Assembly (NCBI RefSeq): GCF_000512585.2
Contig: NC_089246.1
Span: 1,116,001 to 1,180,000 of the forward strand
DNA: 64,000 nt
Direction: 5' to 3'
From: Kwoniella bestiolae CBS 10118
Taxonomy: Eukaryota > Basidiomycota > Tremellomycetes > Tremellales > Cryptococcaceae
Below are positions 47,901 to 59,253 of the stretch, in pieces (within the stretch, counting starts at the first letter, position 1; each line of letters opens with the position of its first letter). The position numbers and the translations under genes are program-made. A model generated the notes under the pieces. The model ran no database searches. It saw nothing but the letters and a program-made list of their open reading frames with translations, and was not told the origin of the DNA.

Positions 47901-48343
47901 GAGGGTGGGTATTTGTTTCATTCTCCATCACTTGCTTATCCTGTTATCATCTTCTTTCCCACTTCATTTCGTCTGCTGTAGTCGACGGCAATGGTCCAAG
48001 AACGATCCAGCTGACATGATTTTTCCTACATCCGCGCAGAACGGCCTGATCCTCGAGGCACTGACGATATTCAAGAAGAACGTATCACTGCATTTCGAAG
48101 GTGTTGTAGAATGTGCTATCTGTTACTCGTACGTATCGTTTGTTAGCTACTCCGTGTCTTCATCGTCCGTACATGCTGAGCTAATACGAGGACATGATTT
48201 GCAGGATCATCTCTTTGACCGATCGTACGCTCCCTACCAAACCTTGTAGGACATGTAAGAACAGGTTCCACGCCTCGTGCTTGTTCAAGTGGTTCAACAG
48301 TTCTCATAGTAGTAGTTGCCCTCTGTGTAGGTCTCTGTTTTAG
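41919..48343 (+). CDS. LTN1: Listerin, E3 ubiquitin ligase of ribosome-associated quality control
   Basis: Ltn1 binds 60S subunits carrying stalled nascent chains (with Rqc2) and ubiquitylates the chain for Cdc48 extraction. The gene has about a dozen exons and encodes roughly 1900 aa, within the usual 1500-1900. The N-terminus is basic (MPKPNKSSASAGTRKKNARK) and then shows the conserved GLARTLPAELVVVLRRLGKKDDVTR block read in parts (DPLDGLGLARTLP, VVLRRLGKKDDVTRRKGLEEL, LHNLASLLQSPFHRSTA). The middle is long HEAT-like helical repeats. The end is diagnostic: a RINGv domain split by an intron, ECAICYS then LPTKPCRTCKNRFHASCLFKW and FNSSHSSSCPLCRSLF. An acidic stretch after 43540 reads SDNGDEDDEEDDDDDESDEEEE-like residues, which is low complexity. 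The start has a CCACC context before ATG. Confidence 0.95.
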
Positions 48344-48589
48344 TGTAGAGGGAGTGTTTTTTCAAAGAGAGTTGTACAGGGTGTTGGTGAGATGAATTGG
48401 TAAGAAGGAATGTCCGTCTGCATAGATAGAAATAAACAATGATTTATAATGAACAAGATACAATGCATTGCATCTCACAATACAATGACCATCGGTTACT
48501 CCCGTCTCGTCCATTAACAATAGATGATTTGTAGATATACCTCCCCTTTTCCTTTTCCTGACGAACGTTGTGTAGAAGTATACACTATA

Positions 48590-49460
48590 CTACCTCACAT
48601 CGACCTGTTCTTCCTCCGTCCGCCTCTTCTTCCCCTTCCCATCCACCGGAGTCCCCCCACTACCCCCCGTAGTAGCCGTACTCTGCCTGCCCCTTCCTCT
48701 CTTCTTCTTCGGTTCCCCATTCAAAGAAATCACATCCCCATCGTCGTCCTCCCCTCCGCGTTTATTTGTCGAATGGTGCGAATCCCTATACTTAGCGAGG
48801 TACACACGTAAGACCCCTTCGTAGTTGTCGAATCCCAGTGATCGCATTGAAGTTAGGATGTCCTCGCCGTTTAGGGTTTTGCGCTTCTCGTTGAGGCATT
48901 TCTCGGCTGCTTCGGATGTCTGTGTGGGGCAATGGGTCAGTCAGATCCTCATGGAAATTATAAAACCTGTGAAGAGAAGGAAGTTGAGAGACTGGAGCGA
49001 GAGAAGAGAGAGACTTACAATAAACGATATGAACTCTGATACACACTCTTGGACACACTCTTTCGCTTCTTTCGATACTTTTGCTGAGGCTGGTAAGGAC
49101 GTTTTCATAATTCGAGCTACGTTTGCTATCTATAGTGTCACACATTTGTATTAGAATCATGTGCAACGTTTCTTTCCTTTCTATTTCCATCTCTAGCTGC
49201 ATCCTCATTCCATGTACTACCAGCCAATGAATCTCTTCCCATGTCATCCTGAACTACATCGCTCAGATATACCACCAAGAAAAGACCACACTCACAGGCA
49301 ACCACCTATCCTGTTCCCTAAACTCCTCCACCTGCGCATCTGTGAATGGCCGACTGGAAGGCCCAGGATCGATATCCACCGATTCGTGCGGGCCGTCTCC
49401 TACTGGTGCGAGGTGGGGTAATGGGTGGGACGACGAGGATGGGGCTGATGGGTCTGCCAT
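48590..49460 (-). CDS. HAP3: CCAAT-binding factor subunit HAP3 (NF-YB)
   Basis: This is the histone-fold B subunit of the CCAAT-binding complex (HAP2/3/5). It dimerises with HAP5 and recruits HAP2 to CCAAT boxes in the nucleus, controlling respiration and iron genes in fungi. The protein is about 200 aa. The histone fold starts at residue about 50 with EQDRWLPVANVARIMK, then KVSKEAKECVQECVSEF, ISFITSEAAEKCLNEKRKTL, NGEDILTSMRSLGFDNYEG and VLRVYLAKYR, an almost exact match to NF-YB. Introns fall after LPV and after ISFI. The tail is basic and Gly-rich, with KKKRGRGR and GKGKKRR as likely nuclear localisation signals. The start (MADPSAPSS) is the only ATG before the fold. It is divergent from the E2 gene by 392 bp. 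Confidence 0.96.
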
Positions 49461-49852
49461 GGTGAGTGTGGGGGTGGGCGTAGAAGTTCGAGGGGGAAAG
49501 AGTTGGTACCTGGTAAGTGCTTGTTGGGGTTTTGTCTTATACCGGTATGTAGGTTCTCTCTGTTGGATGAGATGGGGTTGAATGAGGTGTGGTGATGGGT
49601 TATGCACATGTAGTTGAGATGTATATATTATAGAGTATAGATGAAAGAGAGGAAAGTGAAGTTGAAAGTGATGATTGTTGATGATCGGTCCAAATCGGTT
49701 CCTCGGCCGAGTAGCAACACGATGAAAGGAAACGTCATAACAAAGACAGCGAGACACAGTGACACATCATCAACAATCCTCATCCTTGTTATTGCTCTTT
49801 GTATCCTCAACATCCTACAGCAAGACAGACAGTATATGTACAGCTAGTCAAG
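49461..49852. promoter_or_regulatory. Divergent promoter, HAP3 / UBE2J-like E2
   Basis: This 392 bp shared promoter separates HAP3 (minus) and the E2 gene (plus). TATATATTATAGAGTATAG at 49621-49639 is an AT-rich candidate core element. No coding content is seen. Confidence 0.4.
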
Positions 49853-51264
49853 ATGTCCAGCTCAAGACCCAAAGTGAACCTTCGATCCACAGCTGTCAAG
49901 CGAATAATGCAAGAGGCGTCTGAGCTGGCTAATGCTGATATCGAGGAGGACGGGTTCGTAGCTGCGCCTTTGGAGGTGGGTATTCATTCCGCTCATAGCT
50001 GTTGACTGGCCATATTCATGTCTATATGGGGTAAACAGTTTCTTTCTATGTCCTTGTACTGACTTACTTGCTGCGCAGGACGATATCTTCGAATGGCATT
50101 GTACGATGCGAGGCGTAGCTGGCGGCGAATACGATGGAGGTGAGTAACCCTTGATATCAGTCAAACGATATGATCCAAACGCTAACCATTGCACACAGGA
50201 CTATACCATCTCAGAATTCTCCTCCCACCAAGTTACCCAATGTCAGCTCCCGATATCATGCTCATGACTCCCAATGGCCGCTTCGAGCTGGGCAAGAAGG
50301 TGAGTTGTCCTTCCTCTTTCAGTACGAGGAAATGGTTATGGTCGCTGACGTGGAGTCGGGTCTGTTTGCAGATCTGTATAGATGGCTTAACAAGCTTTCA
50401 TGCGGGTTCATGGCAGCCTGCATGGGGAGTCAGGACTGGTAAGCCCCTCCTAAATCTATGCCTATTATCACCGCTTGATATCATCTATCGCATTGCTCAG
50501 CTATCCATCACTTATACTGACTCCCCCCTCTAGCCGTAGTAGGCCTCCGTTCCTTTTGGATGCAATCCGGCGAAGCCCTCTCAGCAATAGGAGCATTGGA
50601 TTACTCGAAAGACGAGCGCAAAAGGCTGGCAAATTTGTCGAGGGGTTGGAAATGCCCTAATTGCGGGGTGAGGAATGAGGAGATCATACCCTCTTCGTCG
50701 GCGGCTGAAAGCCATAAACGAGATGAAGGGGGTGTGGAACCGAAGTCAGGTGATCATCATGATCATGATCATCCATTGGATCAAGATCAGGCTCAGGATC
50801 AGGATCAGGGCGCCAACGATGGACAGGAGATATCGGGGATATCGATTGATCCCAACCCTCAGGAAATACCTACCATCCTTCCTCCTTCGACGATAAGTGC
50901 GGGTGCATCTGGATCTGGCACTGGTATACAAGCCTTACCCATCGATATCATTCCTCCTCCAATCGAACAAGCACCAGCCATACCGTCAATGAACGATGTC
51001 GCACCGCAGCCAGCGTTGCCCAACGCTGGAAACGCACGAGACGAGGGACAACCACAATCCCCATCACCTACGACCCCAGCTGTAGTTAACTCTCCTGCAG
51101 ATGACCATACCAATACCAATCCGACTCCCAATGCTACCAATGCTGCCATTGCCACCGCCGTTCAACCGAACCCGCAGAGAAGCCCCATGTTCTACCTCCT
51201 AGATTCCCTGATCCTAGCTGGAGTATCTATCTCAATCATGCTGGTCGCCAAACGAATGGCCTAG
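49853..51264 (+). CDS. ER-anchored ubiquitin-conjugating enzyme, UBE2J/UBC6 type
   Basis: Five exons, 49853-49975, 50079-50139, 50199-50299, 50372-50438 and 50534-51264, give 360 aa. The UBC fold spans residues about 8-145: STAVKRIMQEASELA, DDIFEWHCTMRG, GGLYHLRILLPPSYPMSAPD, LMTPNGRFELGKKICIDG with the catalytic Cys, then SWQPAWGVRTAVVGLRSFW. The TPNGRFE and SWxPxWxxRT segments are typical of UBE2J1/UBC6 and lack the usual HPN triad. A CxxC pair (KCPNCGVRN) follows. The linker is disordered with Asp/His and Asp/Gln repeats (HHDHDHP, DQDQAQDQDQ) at about residues 185-205, and the C-terminus is a tail anchor (MFYLLDSLILAGVSISIMLVA). The family works in ER-associated degradation. UBE2J1-like size (360 aa) is longer than yeast Ubc6 (250). 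Confidence 0.93.
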
Positions 51265-51586
51265 TCTGTTATTCCATACAACTCTGTACCCCTTGTGATT
51301 CTCATGTAGATTATTACTGTATCTCGGATATCTTGTTGTATTTGTACTGTACATATAGATGTCATATCGTGTATATCGGAAAGTTGTGAAGTATCATGCA
51401 TCTCATCTCGTATCACAGTCAAAAGAAAGAAAATGTGTATCTACAACGCCAACTAACATCGGTATATGTATATAGGTTGGTAAGGAATATCACCTATACA
51501 AACATCGTCTTTAACTCTCTCACCATATTCCACACCGTTTAGACCAATCTCACCGATCAGGAAGGAGTACATGCACCATCAGACTC
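51265..51586. other. Convergent 3' region, E2 gene / epsin
   Basis: This 322 bp interval separates the stop codons of two convergent genes. It is AT-rich, with TGTATATAGATGTCATATCG- and GTATATGTATATAGG-like stretches that may help polyadenylation. No gene is seen. Confidence 0.4.
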
Positions 51587-53865
51587 CTAAATAGAGAAGA
51601 ACGGTTGATCGTTCCTCTGCTGTTGCTGACCTTGCTGCTGACCCTGCTGCTGACTTTGCATCTGACCGAAAGGATTATTCGCACCAAATCCTTGAGCACC
51701 AGTTTGTTGCACAGCCATCCTGTTCGAATTATGGAATTGAGCTCCGACGGGGATACCTGTTATCACGAATCAATTTAGTCAGCATCGATGTACCCTGCGC
51801 AGTCCCAGATACAGATACAAGGGACACCGAATGGATTTATGTAAACATGAACAGTGGGACTCACGTAAATTCCCAACATTTCCAAAAGTGTCCAACCCAT
51901 CTTCCCTCCCCTTCGCCAACAACGCTGCCAAACCCGAATGTTCCCCATCATCTTTCTTAGGAGGTGCTGTCCAAGGCGAAGCTGGCTTGGCGGTTTGTTG
52001 AGGTTCCAAAGGCTGTTGTGGTTGTTGTGGGGATTGTTGTTGAGATACGACAGGTACAGGTAAGAAGGAAGATTGCTGTTGAGGTTGAGGAGTGAAGGAT
52101 TGTTGGGGCTGTTGCATACCTCCTCCAGGTGCGAATGGATTATTGGACCCGTACCCTGTAGGTTGGGGGAACAAGGAAGTATTTTGTTGTTGTAGGAATT
52201 GCTGTTGACGCATGTATTCTTCCTGTTGACGTTGTTGTTCCTGCAAGGCCATCTGTTGGCGCATGTATTCTTCTTGTTGTTGCTGTTGCATCATTTGAGC
52301 GTGGAAGGGCTATAAGTCGATCAAAGATGCTCAGTCAGATGATGTCATCACAAACGGTTGACTCTCATGTCTAACTCACATTGTAAGAAGTATATTGTGG
52401 TTGCATCTGCTGTTGTTGGCCGTAGCCCACATCTACCAACGGCCATCCTCCTGTAGGCATCATAGGCATTTGTTGGGTTTGTTGAGCGAAGAGATCAGGT
52501 TGCTGGTTGTAGGCGTTGTTTGATTGTCTGTGGGTAAAATCGTAATGTGTCAGCTGAGTAACTCCATGCCCAACCTTCGCATGTATGTCTCCCTGACCTA
52601 TTCCCTGCGCCTGCCTCCATCCCATTCATCTGTCTTCCATCCATTCGAGCATAATCTCATAGTACATCAGCCGCTCAGATTCACTTACATGTTCAAACTA
52701 TCATCAAACAGAGCATTCTGATTTCTCGAATCCAAATCCTTCTTCCGCTTCTCCTCATCTTCCTCGGACAACCTCAAAGCTCTTCTCAGATCGTCCTCCT
52801 CTTTCGTAACTTGAGATCTACGTTTAGCTTCATCTTCTGACATCCTCTTGGACTCTTCGATGGCTTTTTGTAAATCGTCATCTTCGTTTCTGCTTTTATT
52901 CGGTCTAGGTCTATTCATGCGGATGCGGGTGATCACCATCAGTAACTTGTCCTCATATGGGATCATTTCATTACAATAGAATGACGATATGAGCATTGTT
53001 GACGGGATGATCAAAAGAAACTACTCACCTAGGCGTTTCTCTCACTGGACTTCGAGGTTCACCATAATCATCGTGTCCCTTCAATCCGCTATTCTCGATA
53101 TTACCCAACATCCTATCTCGCATCGCACCCCTTGATCTCCTCTCTTCCCTTAATCTAGCATCATCCTGAAGGAGGTTGGTTATATCTTTGGCTTTTTGTC
53201 GGACGTTCGCTCCTACGTCTTTGCCTGTATCATCTACATATACGAATTCTTTGAGTGTTCTGTGAATCCATCCGAGCGTCAGTGCCATCATATCATATAT
53301 TGAAGATCAGACGCGGCTGGAGGAAGGAAGGGTACATGTTACTCACTTTACCACATAGATATTATCTTTAAAGTAGATGACAACATTCTCCGATCCAGCA
53401 TGTAAACAATAATCCAACAATGTCAAAGCTTTAAACACATGTCTCCAGTTTTTACCTTTATCGTTCAATCTTTTATCCATCATTTCCATTATCTCGACGA
53501 AGTCGCTCCTGCAGAACATCATCAGCACAGTATCCAGCGACGAGCATCGTTGCTAGATATTACCCACTGATTATATGTCATCTGAGCAATCTCATTCATC
53601 TGTTGACCTGAGGGTCCCCACGGATCGTTCGAGGTTGCATCCCTCACTTTGGTCTGCATGTCGGTATACCCTTTGGTATAGTTCTTGGCTACTCGGAGAG
53701 CTGTCATGGGCTGTCAGTACGGATGAATGGCGAGTCGCTCATTAGAAGGACCAATGGGCTCACCGCCTCGACCACTGCGGAATGCCAGAGTGCAAGTTAG
53801 CGTTATGTTCCGGTTGGAGAGGGAGGGGTGAAGGTGACTTACAGGTGCTGCAGTGAGGATGCCAT
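51587..53865 (-). CDS. ENT1: Epsin, ENTH-domain endocytic adaptor
   Basis: This is a clathrin/ubiquitin adaptor at the plasma membrane that binds PI(4,5)P2 and helps bend the membrane. The ENTH domain fills residues about 5-150: ALRVAKNYTKGYTDMQTKVRDAT, SNDPWGPSG, NEIAQMTYNQSDFVEIMEMMDKRLNDKGKNWRHVFKAL in pieces, LLDYCLHAGSENVVIYFKDN and FVYVDDTGKDVGANVRQKAK. Two ubiquitin-interacting motifs follow (DDDLQKAIEESKRMSEDE and EDDLRRALRLSEEDEE). The C-terminal half is Gln-rich with a near-duplicate QQEEYMRQQ unit and ends with two NPF motifs (GSNNPFAP, GANNPFGQ) for EH-domain partners. The first exon is very short (MASSLQHL). ENT1 versus ENT2 cannot be told, as basidiomycetes usually have one. It diverges from eIF3a. 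Confidence 0.93.
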
Positions 53866-54466
53866 GGCTAGGTGTGTTGCTGCTGATAGTCGTTCGAGGG
53901 AGGGTTACTGTTGATGGGTGTTGTACGGGACCTAGTAGATGAGGATGTTATTATCAATTGTAATGTATGAATACGGGATGTTAAAGGATGTTATCGTTGT
54001 ACTTGTGTTAGCATGAGCGTCATCGACCCATATATCAACCCTTTTAACGCCCAGACGACAACGTAAAACCAAGGCAAGTGCCACACTCCGGAAATACATT
54101 GGATGCGTAAAGACGGAGCTCGGCGATATGGAGAACAATGCATCCTAATCTCTTTAACTTTTTACACGAGGTGCTATACAGCATACAGTGAGTGGTCAAT
54201 GGAGAGAGTGAGAGTGACCGCTATACATGAATTAGATAGATGTCACCTATACACCTCTCCTCTCTTTATCCCCCTCCATCTCACCCTCATACACAGCGAC
54301 TGCAATCGATAAATCCTGTCATCAGCTTCGACATCACACTCGAAACGACACGGAGGAAGAACCCCAGTCTGCTTCATTCTCACACCAAAAAATCAACCAA
54401 ATTAGACGTAATCTGTCAATTTGGATATAAAGGATAAAAGTAAAGATAAAAAGGACATATATCAAG
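53866..54466. promoter_or_regulatory. Divergent promoter, epsin / eIF3a
   Basis: A 601 bp shared promoter. The part nearest eIF3a (54240-54420) is CT-rich, then A-rich just before the start codon, as usual for a strongly translated fungal gene. No further gene is seen. Confidence 0.45.
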
Positions 54467-57400
54467 ATGCCTCCTATCTACGTAAAACCCGAAAATGCGC
54501 TCAAGGTGGGTTCGGTCTCTTCGACATTATTTCAAAAGAACTGAATATCAGGGAGTAACATTTGCTGATAATCTCTTTGTGAACATGTAATAGCGATCAG
54601 AAGAGCTTTTGGCTCTTGGTACGCCTCAATCTCAGCAACAAGCTTTTGAGAACTTGGTAGAAGTGTTCCAGAGGTGAGTGGCGAATGGAATCATGAAAAG
54701 CAAGAGTAGTTGGAACATTGACGACAGGAGTTTTACTGATGGTTTCCATTCTGGTCTATAGCAAAAAGTTCAAGCATACACCCGTCAGCATCCTTGAACC
54801 TATCGTCTTCAAATTCCTCGACCTCTGTGTTGAGATGAACCGAAAAGCCCATGCTCGACAAGCTCTCTTACAATTCAAGAATGCCGTTCAGACCACCTCC
54901 GTCTCATCGATTGAAAAAGTGTTGAACCACTTCATCGCTCAAGCTGAAGGTCGACTCGCTACCGCTACTGAACAAGCCAAAGCTGAGGTTGCTGCTCTCC
55001 CCGAGAACCCCGTTGTCGATGACGAACTCCCTCTCCAACCCACCTCTTTACTCTTAGATACTTTTGTGGAAAGTGCAGGTGACAGAGAAAGGATCGAACG
55101 AAGATTGATTGCTCCCGCTCAGAAGTTCTGCTGGGACGCATACGACATTTCACTCGATATTGCCAAGAGTAACGATAGATTAGAGGTCATCTACCAATCC
55201 GTCGCTCACAGAGCTTTCAACTTCTGCAAAGTCCATCAACGAAAATCCGATTTCAGAAGATTATGTGAACAACGTCTTAGAAAAGATCTCACCAACGCTG
55301 CTAAATACGGTCATCAACAACATGCCATCAACCTCTCCGACCCCGAGACCCTCGGTCGATTCCTTGACACCAGATTCTTACAATTGGAGACTGCCGTAGA
55401 GTTGGAATTATGGCAAGAAGCTTTCAGATCAGTTGAGGATGTTCACGGATTAGTTGCTGCTGGAAAGAAGGTCGCTAAACCCGCTATGATGGCCAACTAC
55501 TACGAGAAATTGACTCAGATCTTCAAAGCTGAAGGTGGTAAACAGACCGCTGTATTCCACGCCGCCGCTTGGGCAAGGTACTTCCAATACGCCGAAAGAG
55601 CCGGTATCTCAAATGACAAAGCTCCAGGAAGTGTCCTCTTATCAGCCCTTGCTGTCCCCCTCGGTGAAGTCGAGACCAAACAACGATTGATCGCTTTGCT
55701 CAACCTCCCCAAGATGCCTACCAGAGATTCCCTCGTCAAGGATGCTGCTGGAAAACACCTCAAGCGAGTCCCCGCTGACATTCGACAAATCTACCAAATC
55801 CTCGAGGTCGACTTCCAACCTACTACAGCCTGCAAGACTCTTGCTCCCCTCATCAGCTCCCTCGCACCAGAGTACCAACCCTACCTCCCTGCTCTCCGAG
55901 AAGTCGTTCTTTCACGACTCGTTCAAGAACTCGCTCAAGTATACGATACCGTCACTTTATCTCACATCTTGAACCTCGTCAAGCCATTCGAGAACACTCC
56001 TTGGTCCACCGACATGCCTTCCCTCGAGAAATTCCTCATGTCCGCTTGTCGACGGGGCGATATCAGTGCCTCTGTTGATCACGTCGCTCAGACCATCACG
56101 TTCGTCACCTCCACTGCTCAACCCAACCGACTCTCCGATCTTGCCATCGTTTTATACAACACCATCCAATACCTCAATCCAGCCCCTATCACTTCTCGAG
56201 CCGATGCTTTCGCCGCTGCTATCGCTCAAGCCGAGGAGGAACGCAAACAAGTTGCTCACCGACGACAGATCGTCCAGAAACGACGAGAGTTGATGGAAGA
56301 GGCCAACCTGAGGAAACAACGAGAGGAATCTACTGCCTTGGCTGAGCGATTGAAGGCCAAAGCGGCAGAGGACGAACGAAAGGCCAAGGAAGCTGCCAAA
56401 CAAGCTGAACTTGATCGATTGAGAAAACAGATGGACGATGCTCGACGAGCAGAAGCCGAACAATTGGCCAAGCAGTTGGCCGATAAGGGAGCTCTTAAAG
56501 TTGATATCAAGAATATCGAAGATCTCGATTCCAACAAATTGGTTGCTCTCCAAGTTGAACAGCTTGCCAAGGAGAAGAGAGAACATGCTGAAAGACTTAG
56601 AATTGTCGGTAAACGTGTGGACCACTTGGAGAGAGCGATGAGAAAGGAAGAACGACCGTTGTTGACTGAAGATTATGAGAAACAAAAAGTACAAGACAAG
56701 GTCGAACATGAACGAATCAACAAGGAATCCAAGGAGGCGGCTATCCAACAGCAAAAGGCCTCTGTGGAATTGAAGAACAGATTAGGAAGGATGTTACCTG
56801 ATTTCCTCACTGTGCGAGATACTGTCGAAGGTCAACGTGAGAAGGAGTTCAAGTTGGCTAGAGAGAAGGCTAGGGCCAAGGTGGATGAGGAGAAGAAGAA
56901 GTTGAAGGAGAAGTTGATCGAGAGGAAGAAGGCCGAGAAAGCTAAGAGGGATGAGGAGAGGAGACAGGCTGAAGAGAGGGAGAGACAGGCTGCTGGTGAG
57001 TGTGATTTTTCCATCTTACATCTTTCCTTTAACATGTTCCGCATATACATGTCACCTTGTCCTTTGAACGATCAATGCTGATCTACCCTCTTCCACTCAC
57101 AGAGGAAGCCGAAGCCCGTGCCGCCGAAGAAGCCGCCCGAGCAGAGGAAGAAGCGAAAGCCGCCGCCGAAATCGAAGCTGCCAAAGCAGCAGCTGCCGAA
57201 CGAGCTGCCGCTGCCCGAGCTGAGAGAGAGGCCCAACGAGCCAAGGACGAAGAACTCCTCAAGATGCGATTGGCAAGGGAGGAAGAAGCTGAGCGAAGAA
57301 GAGCCGAGAGAAGTAGCGGTACAGGAGCCTACAGACGTCCCGGTGCCCCTGCACCAGCTGCTGAGAGTCCTTCTTCGGCTGCTCCCGCCCTTGCTCCTAC

Positions 57401-57650
57401 GACCGTCAAGGCTGGAGGATGGAGAGAACGAGCCGCCGCCAAAGCTGCTGCTGAAGCTAATGGTACCGCCTCTCCTACCGCTGCTCCCTCTTCGCCCGCT
57501 CCTGCTGCTGCGCCTGCTGAAGGTGAGAGCAATGGTGCACCTGCGTCTGAGCGAGCGCCCATCAAGTGGACGAGAGGTGGTGCGAGAGGTGGTAGAGGTG
57601 GGGGAAGCGCTCCTCCACCTTCGGGAAGGACTTCTTCCGGTAGATGGTAG
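54467..57650 (+). CDS. TIF32: Translation initiation factor eIF3 subunit a
   Basis: This is the largest scaffold subunit of eIF3 on the 40S ribosome. Four exons, 54467-54505, 54594-54673, 54762-56995 and 57103-57650, give 966 aa, close to yeast Tif32 (964). The conserved N-terminus is MPPIYVKPENALKRSEELL, then FKHTPVSILEPIVFKFLDLCVE. The PCI-domain helices lie at about residues 320-490. A very charged helical region follows (RRRELMEEANLRKQREE and many KA/EE repeats), including LEDLDSNKL-type and VDHLERAMRKEERPLL blocks that bind eIF3b and eIF3g. The C-terminus is Ala/Glu- and then Pro/Ala-rich, ending in an RG-rich GGARGGRGGG tail. The start context is AAG before ATG. Codon use is strongly biased to C-ending codons, as expected for high expression. 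Confidence 0.96.
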
Positions 57651-57953
57651 ATGTTGTAGCGTGTTGTTGAGACAACTTAGATTTTGTGATTTATGATTAA
57701 TATGGAATGCATTGATCTGCATAGGGCCATATCGTTATCATGACTGCAGATGCAAGGGAGTCATACAAAGGTTCATACATGCTCGTGAATTATATGATCT
57801 ATGGGATAATTTACGGGATCCACCTCGGCAGTAAATATGGATTACGATAACCTTTTCCGCTTGACTGTTCTCGCTTCCTTTTTTCTATATACCATAACAT
57901 TCCGACTTTTCGTTGCGTGTAGGTCCGTGAATCTATCTATCTCGGTACTAAAC
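57651..57953. other. Convergent 3' region, eIF3a / HUA1
   Basis: About 300 bp between the two stop codons. It is AT-rich. A minus-strand frame runs through it in phase with part of the HUA1 last exon region, but the correctly spliced HUA1 frame stops at 57954, so this interval is untranslated. Confidence 0.4.
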
Positions 57954-59253
57954 CTAGAACACCCTTCCCAACCCTTGACAGTAATAACATCTCCCGACGT
58001 CAAAGCCAAATAAGAAATCGTTCTCTCTACCTGTCCCACCGCATTTATAGCATATCCTATAAAGTGTGATGCAAATCAGCGAATTAAATTCCAACTGATA
58101 ATTCTAACATATAAGGAGAAGTGAATAACGTATGACAAAGGACAGACTTACCTCCCACCAATCCTAGGATCTCCAGGTCCCACCACAAGTGCTCCGGGCG
58201 GTACGTACCCCGGACCCCTTTGTACAAATATCTGTTGACCCGGTTGCTGCTGATGCTGGGGGTACATCATATGCTGCTGCGGAGGGGGAGGGGGAGGGGG
58301 ACGAGCACCATGTCCAGGGTAGGTACCCCATGCTCCTGGTGGTGGTGGGAGATGACCATATGGGTTCTGCTGGGGCTGAGAGGGGAAGGCAGGGAGGGGT
58401 CGCTGGAAGTTTGCTGAAGATGAGGTAGAGGGGTTGGATTCTGGGGAAGTGGAGTGGAGGTATGAGGTCGAGAGGGCTGAGTTGTAGGGTTTGCCGTATT
58501 TCTTCCAATCCTGTGAGGGTTGGTATCAGCGTCATGTCAAGTACGGGAAAACTCCACCGTGGAGAGGATGGGACGGCAAATATCTCAGACAGACTGAAGA
58601 TCTTTTAGGTAGATGTGAAATACACGACCACTCACAGTCTCATGAGGATTGGAAGGATCATTAGCCTTATACCCCGTATTATTACACTTATGACACCAAA
58701 ACCCCTTCGGGTACACCAATAATTGACCTCTCCACAATAACGGTCTACCAGGTGTAGGAGCCTCCGTAGGCGATAGGTCCGCAGTTGAATGAGATGGTCT
58801 AGATGGTCCAGCGCCATTACTGCTATCCTGCGGTATATGCTCCTTACCGGGCGGTGGACCGGAAGGAGCGGAGAATCCACCTCCATAGCTTGACGTCGAG
58901 GGATTACGAGGAGGTAAAGCCGGTGGTTGGAACTGGCCGGTCTGCTGAGTATGTATAGAATTGGTAGTTCCAGTGAATTGCGATCCCAGCTCATGGGTGG
59001 GTCTCCGTCCAAAACCAACGCCTACACCCGTTATATTCTGTTCCAACCTCTCAGGCATGGGTGGAGGACCTGAGAAATCCATTCTAGACGGTCCTGCGTC
59101 CAGCGTCGTTTCGCCCTGGGTGGACTGGGCGGCGGAGGGGGTGTAAGCTGGTGGAGGGTCGAAGGGATCATCGTCATTGGGAACGGCTGGCTGTGTGGTG
59201 GAAGTGGAAGTGGATGGAGGTGGGCCGGAGGGAGGGGCATAGGAGGTGGACAT
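57954..59253 (-). CDS. HUA1: HUA1-like zinc-finger protein with PPxY motif
   Basis: Three exons, 59253-58637 (or 58636), 58510-58152 and 58056-57954, give 359 aa. Yeast Hua1 is a cytoplasmic protein with a type I J-protein-like zinc finger, linked to actin patches and to the Rsp5 ubiquitin ligase. Here the N-terminus is Pro-rich with PPAY at about residue 34, a WW-domain (Rsp5) binding motif. The family core is TPGRPLLWRGQLLVYPKGFW, then CHKCNNTGYKANDPSNP and WKKYGKPY. After a long Pro/Gln linker (GARPPPPPPPQQH), the last exon completes the finger: ICYKCGGTGRENDFLFG and CYYCQGLGRVF. Odd point: the second CxxC expected after DPSNP is replaced by HETD. The start ATG at 59253 is the first in the frame after a stop-free leader. 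Confidence 0.85.

Noticed and set aside
56152..57722. Minus-strand Ser/Leu/Gly-rich frames
   Set aside because: Antisense shadows of the repetitive Lys/Glu/Ala C-terminus of eIF3a.
57842..58039. 65-codon minus-strand frame at the end of HUA1
   Set aside because: Correct splicing of the last HUA1 intron gives the CYKCGGTG...CYYCQGLGRVF frame, which stops at 57954; this frame is the wrong phase.
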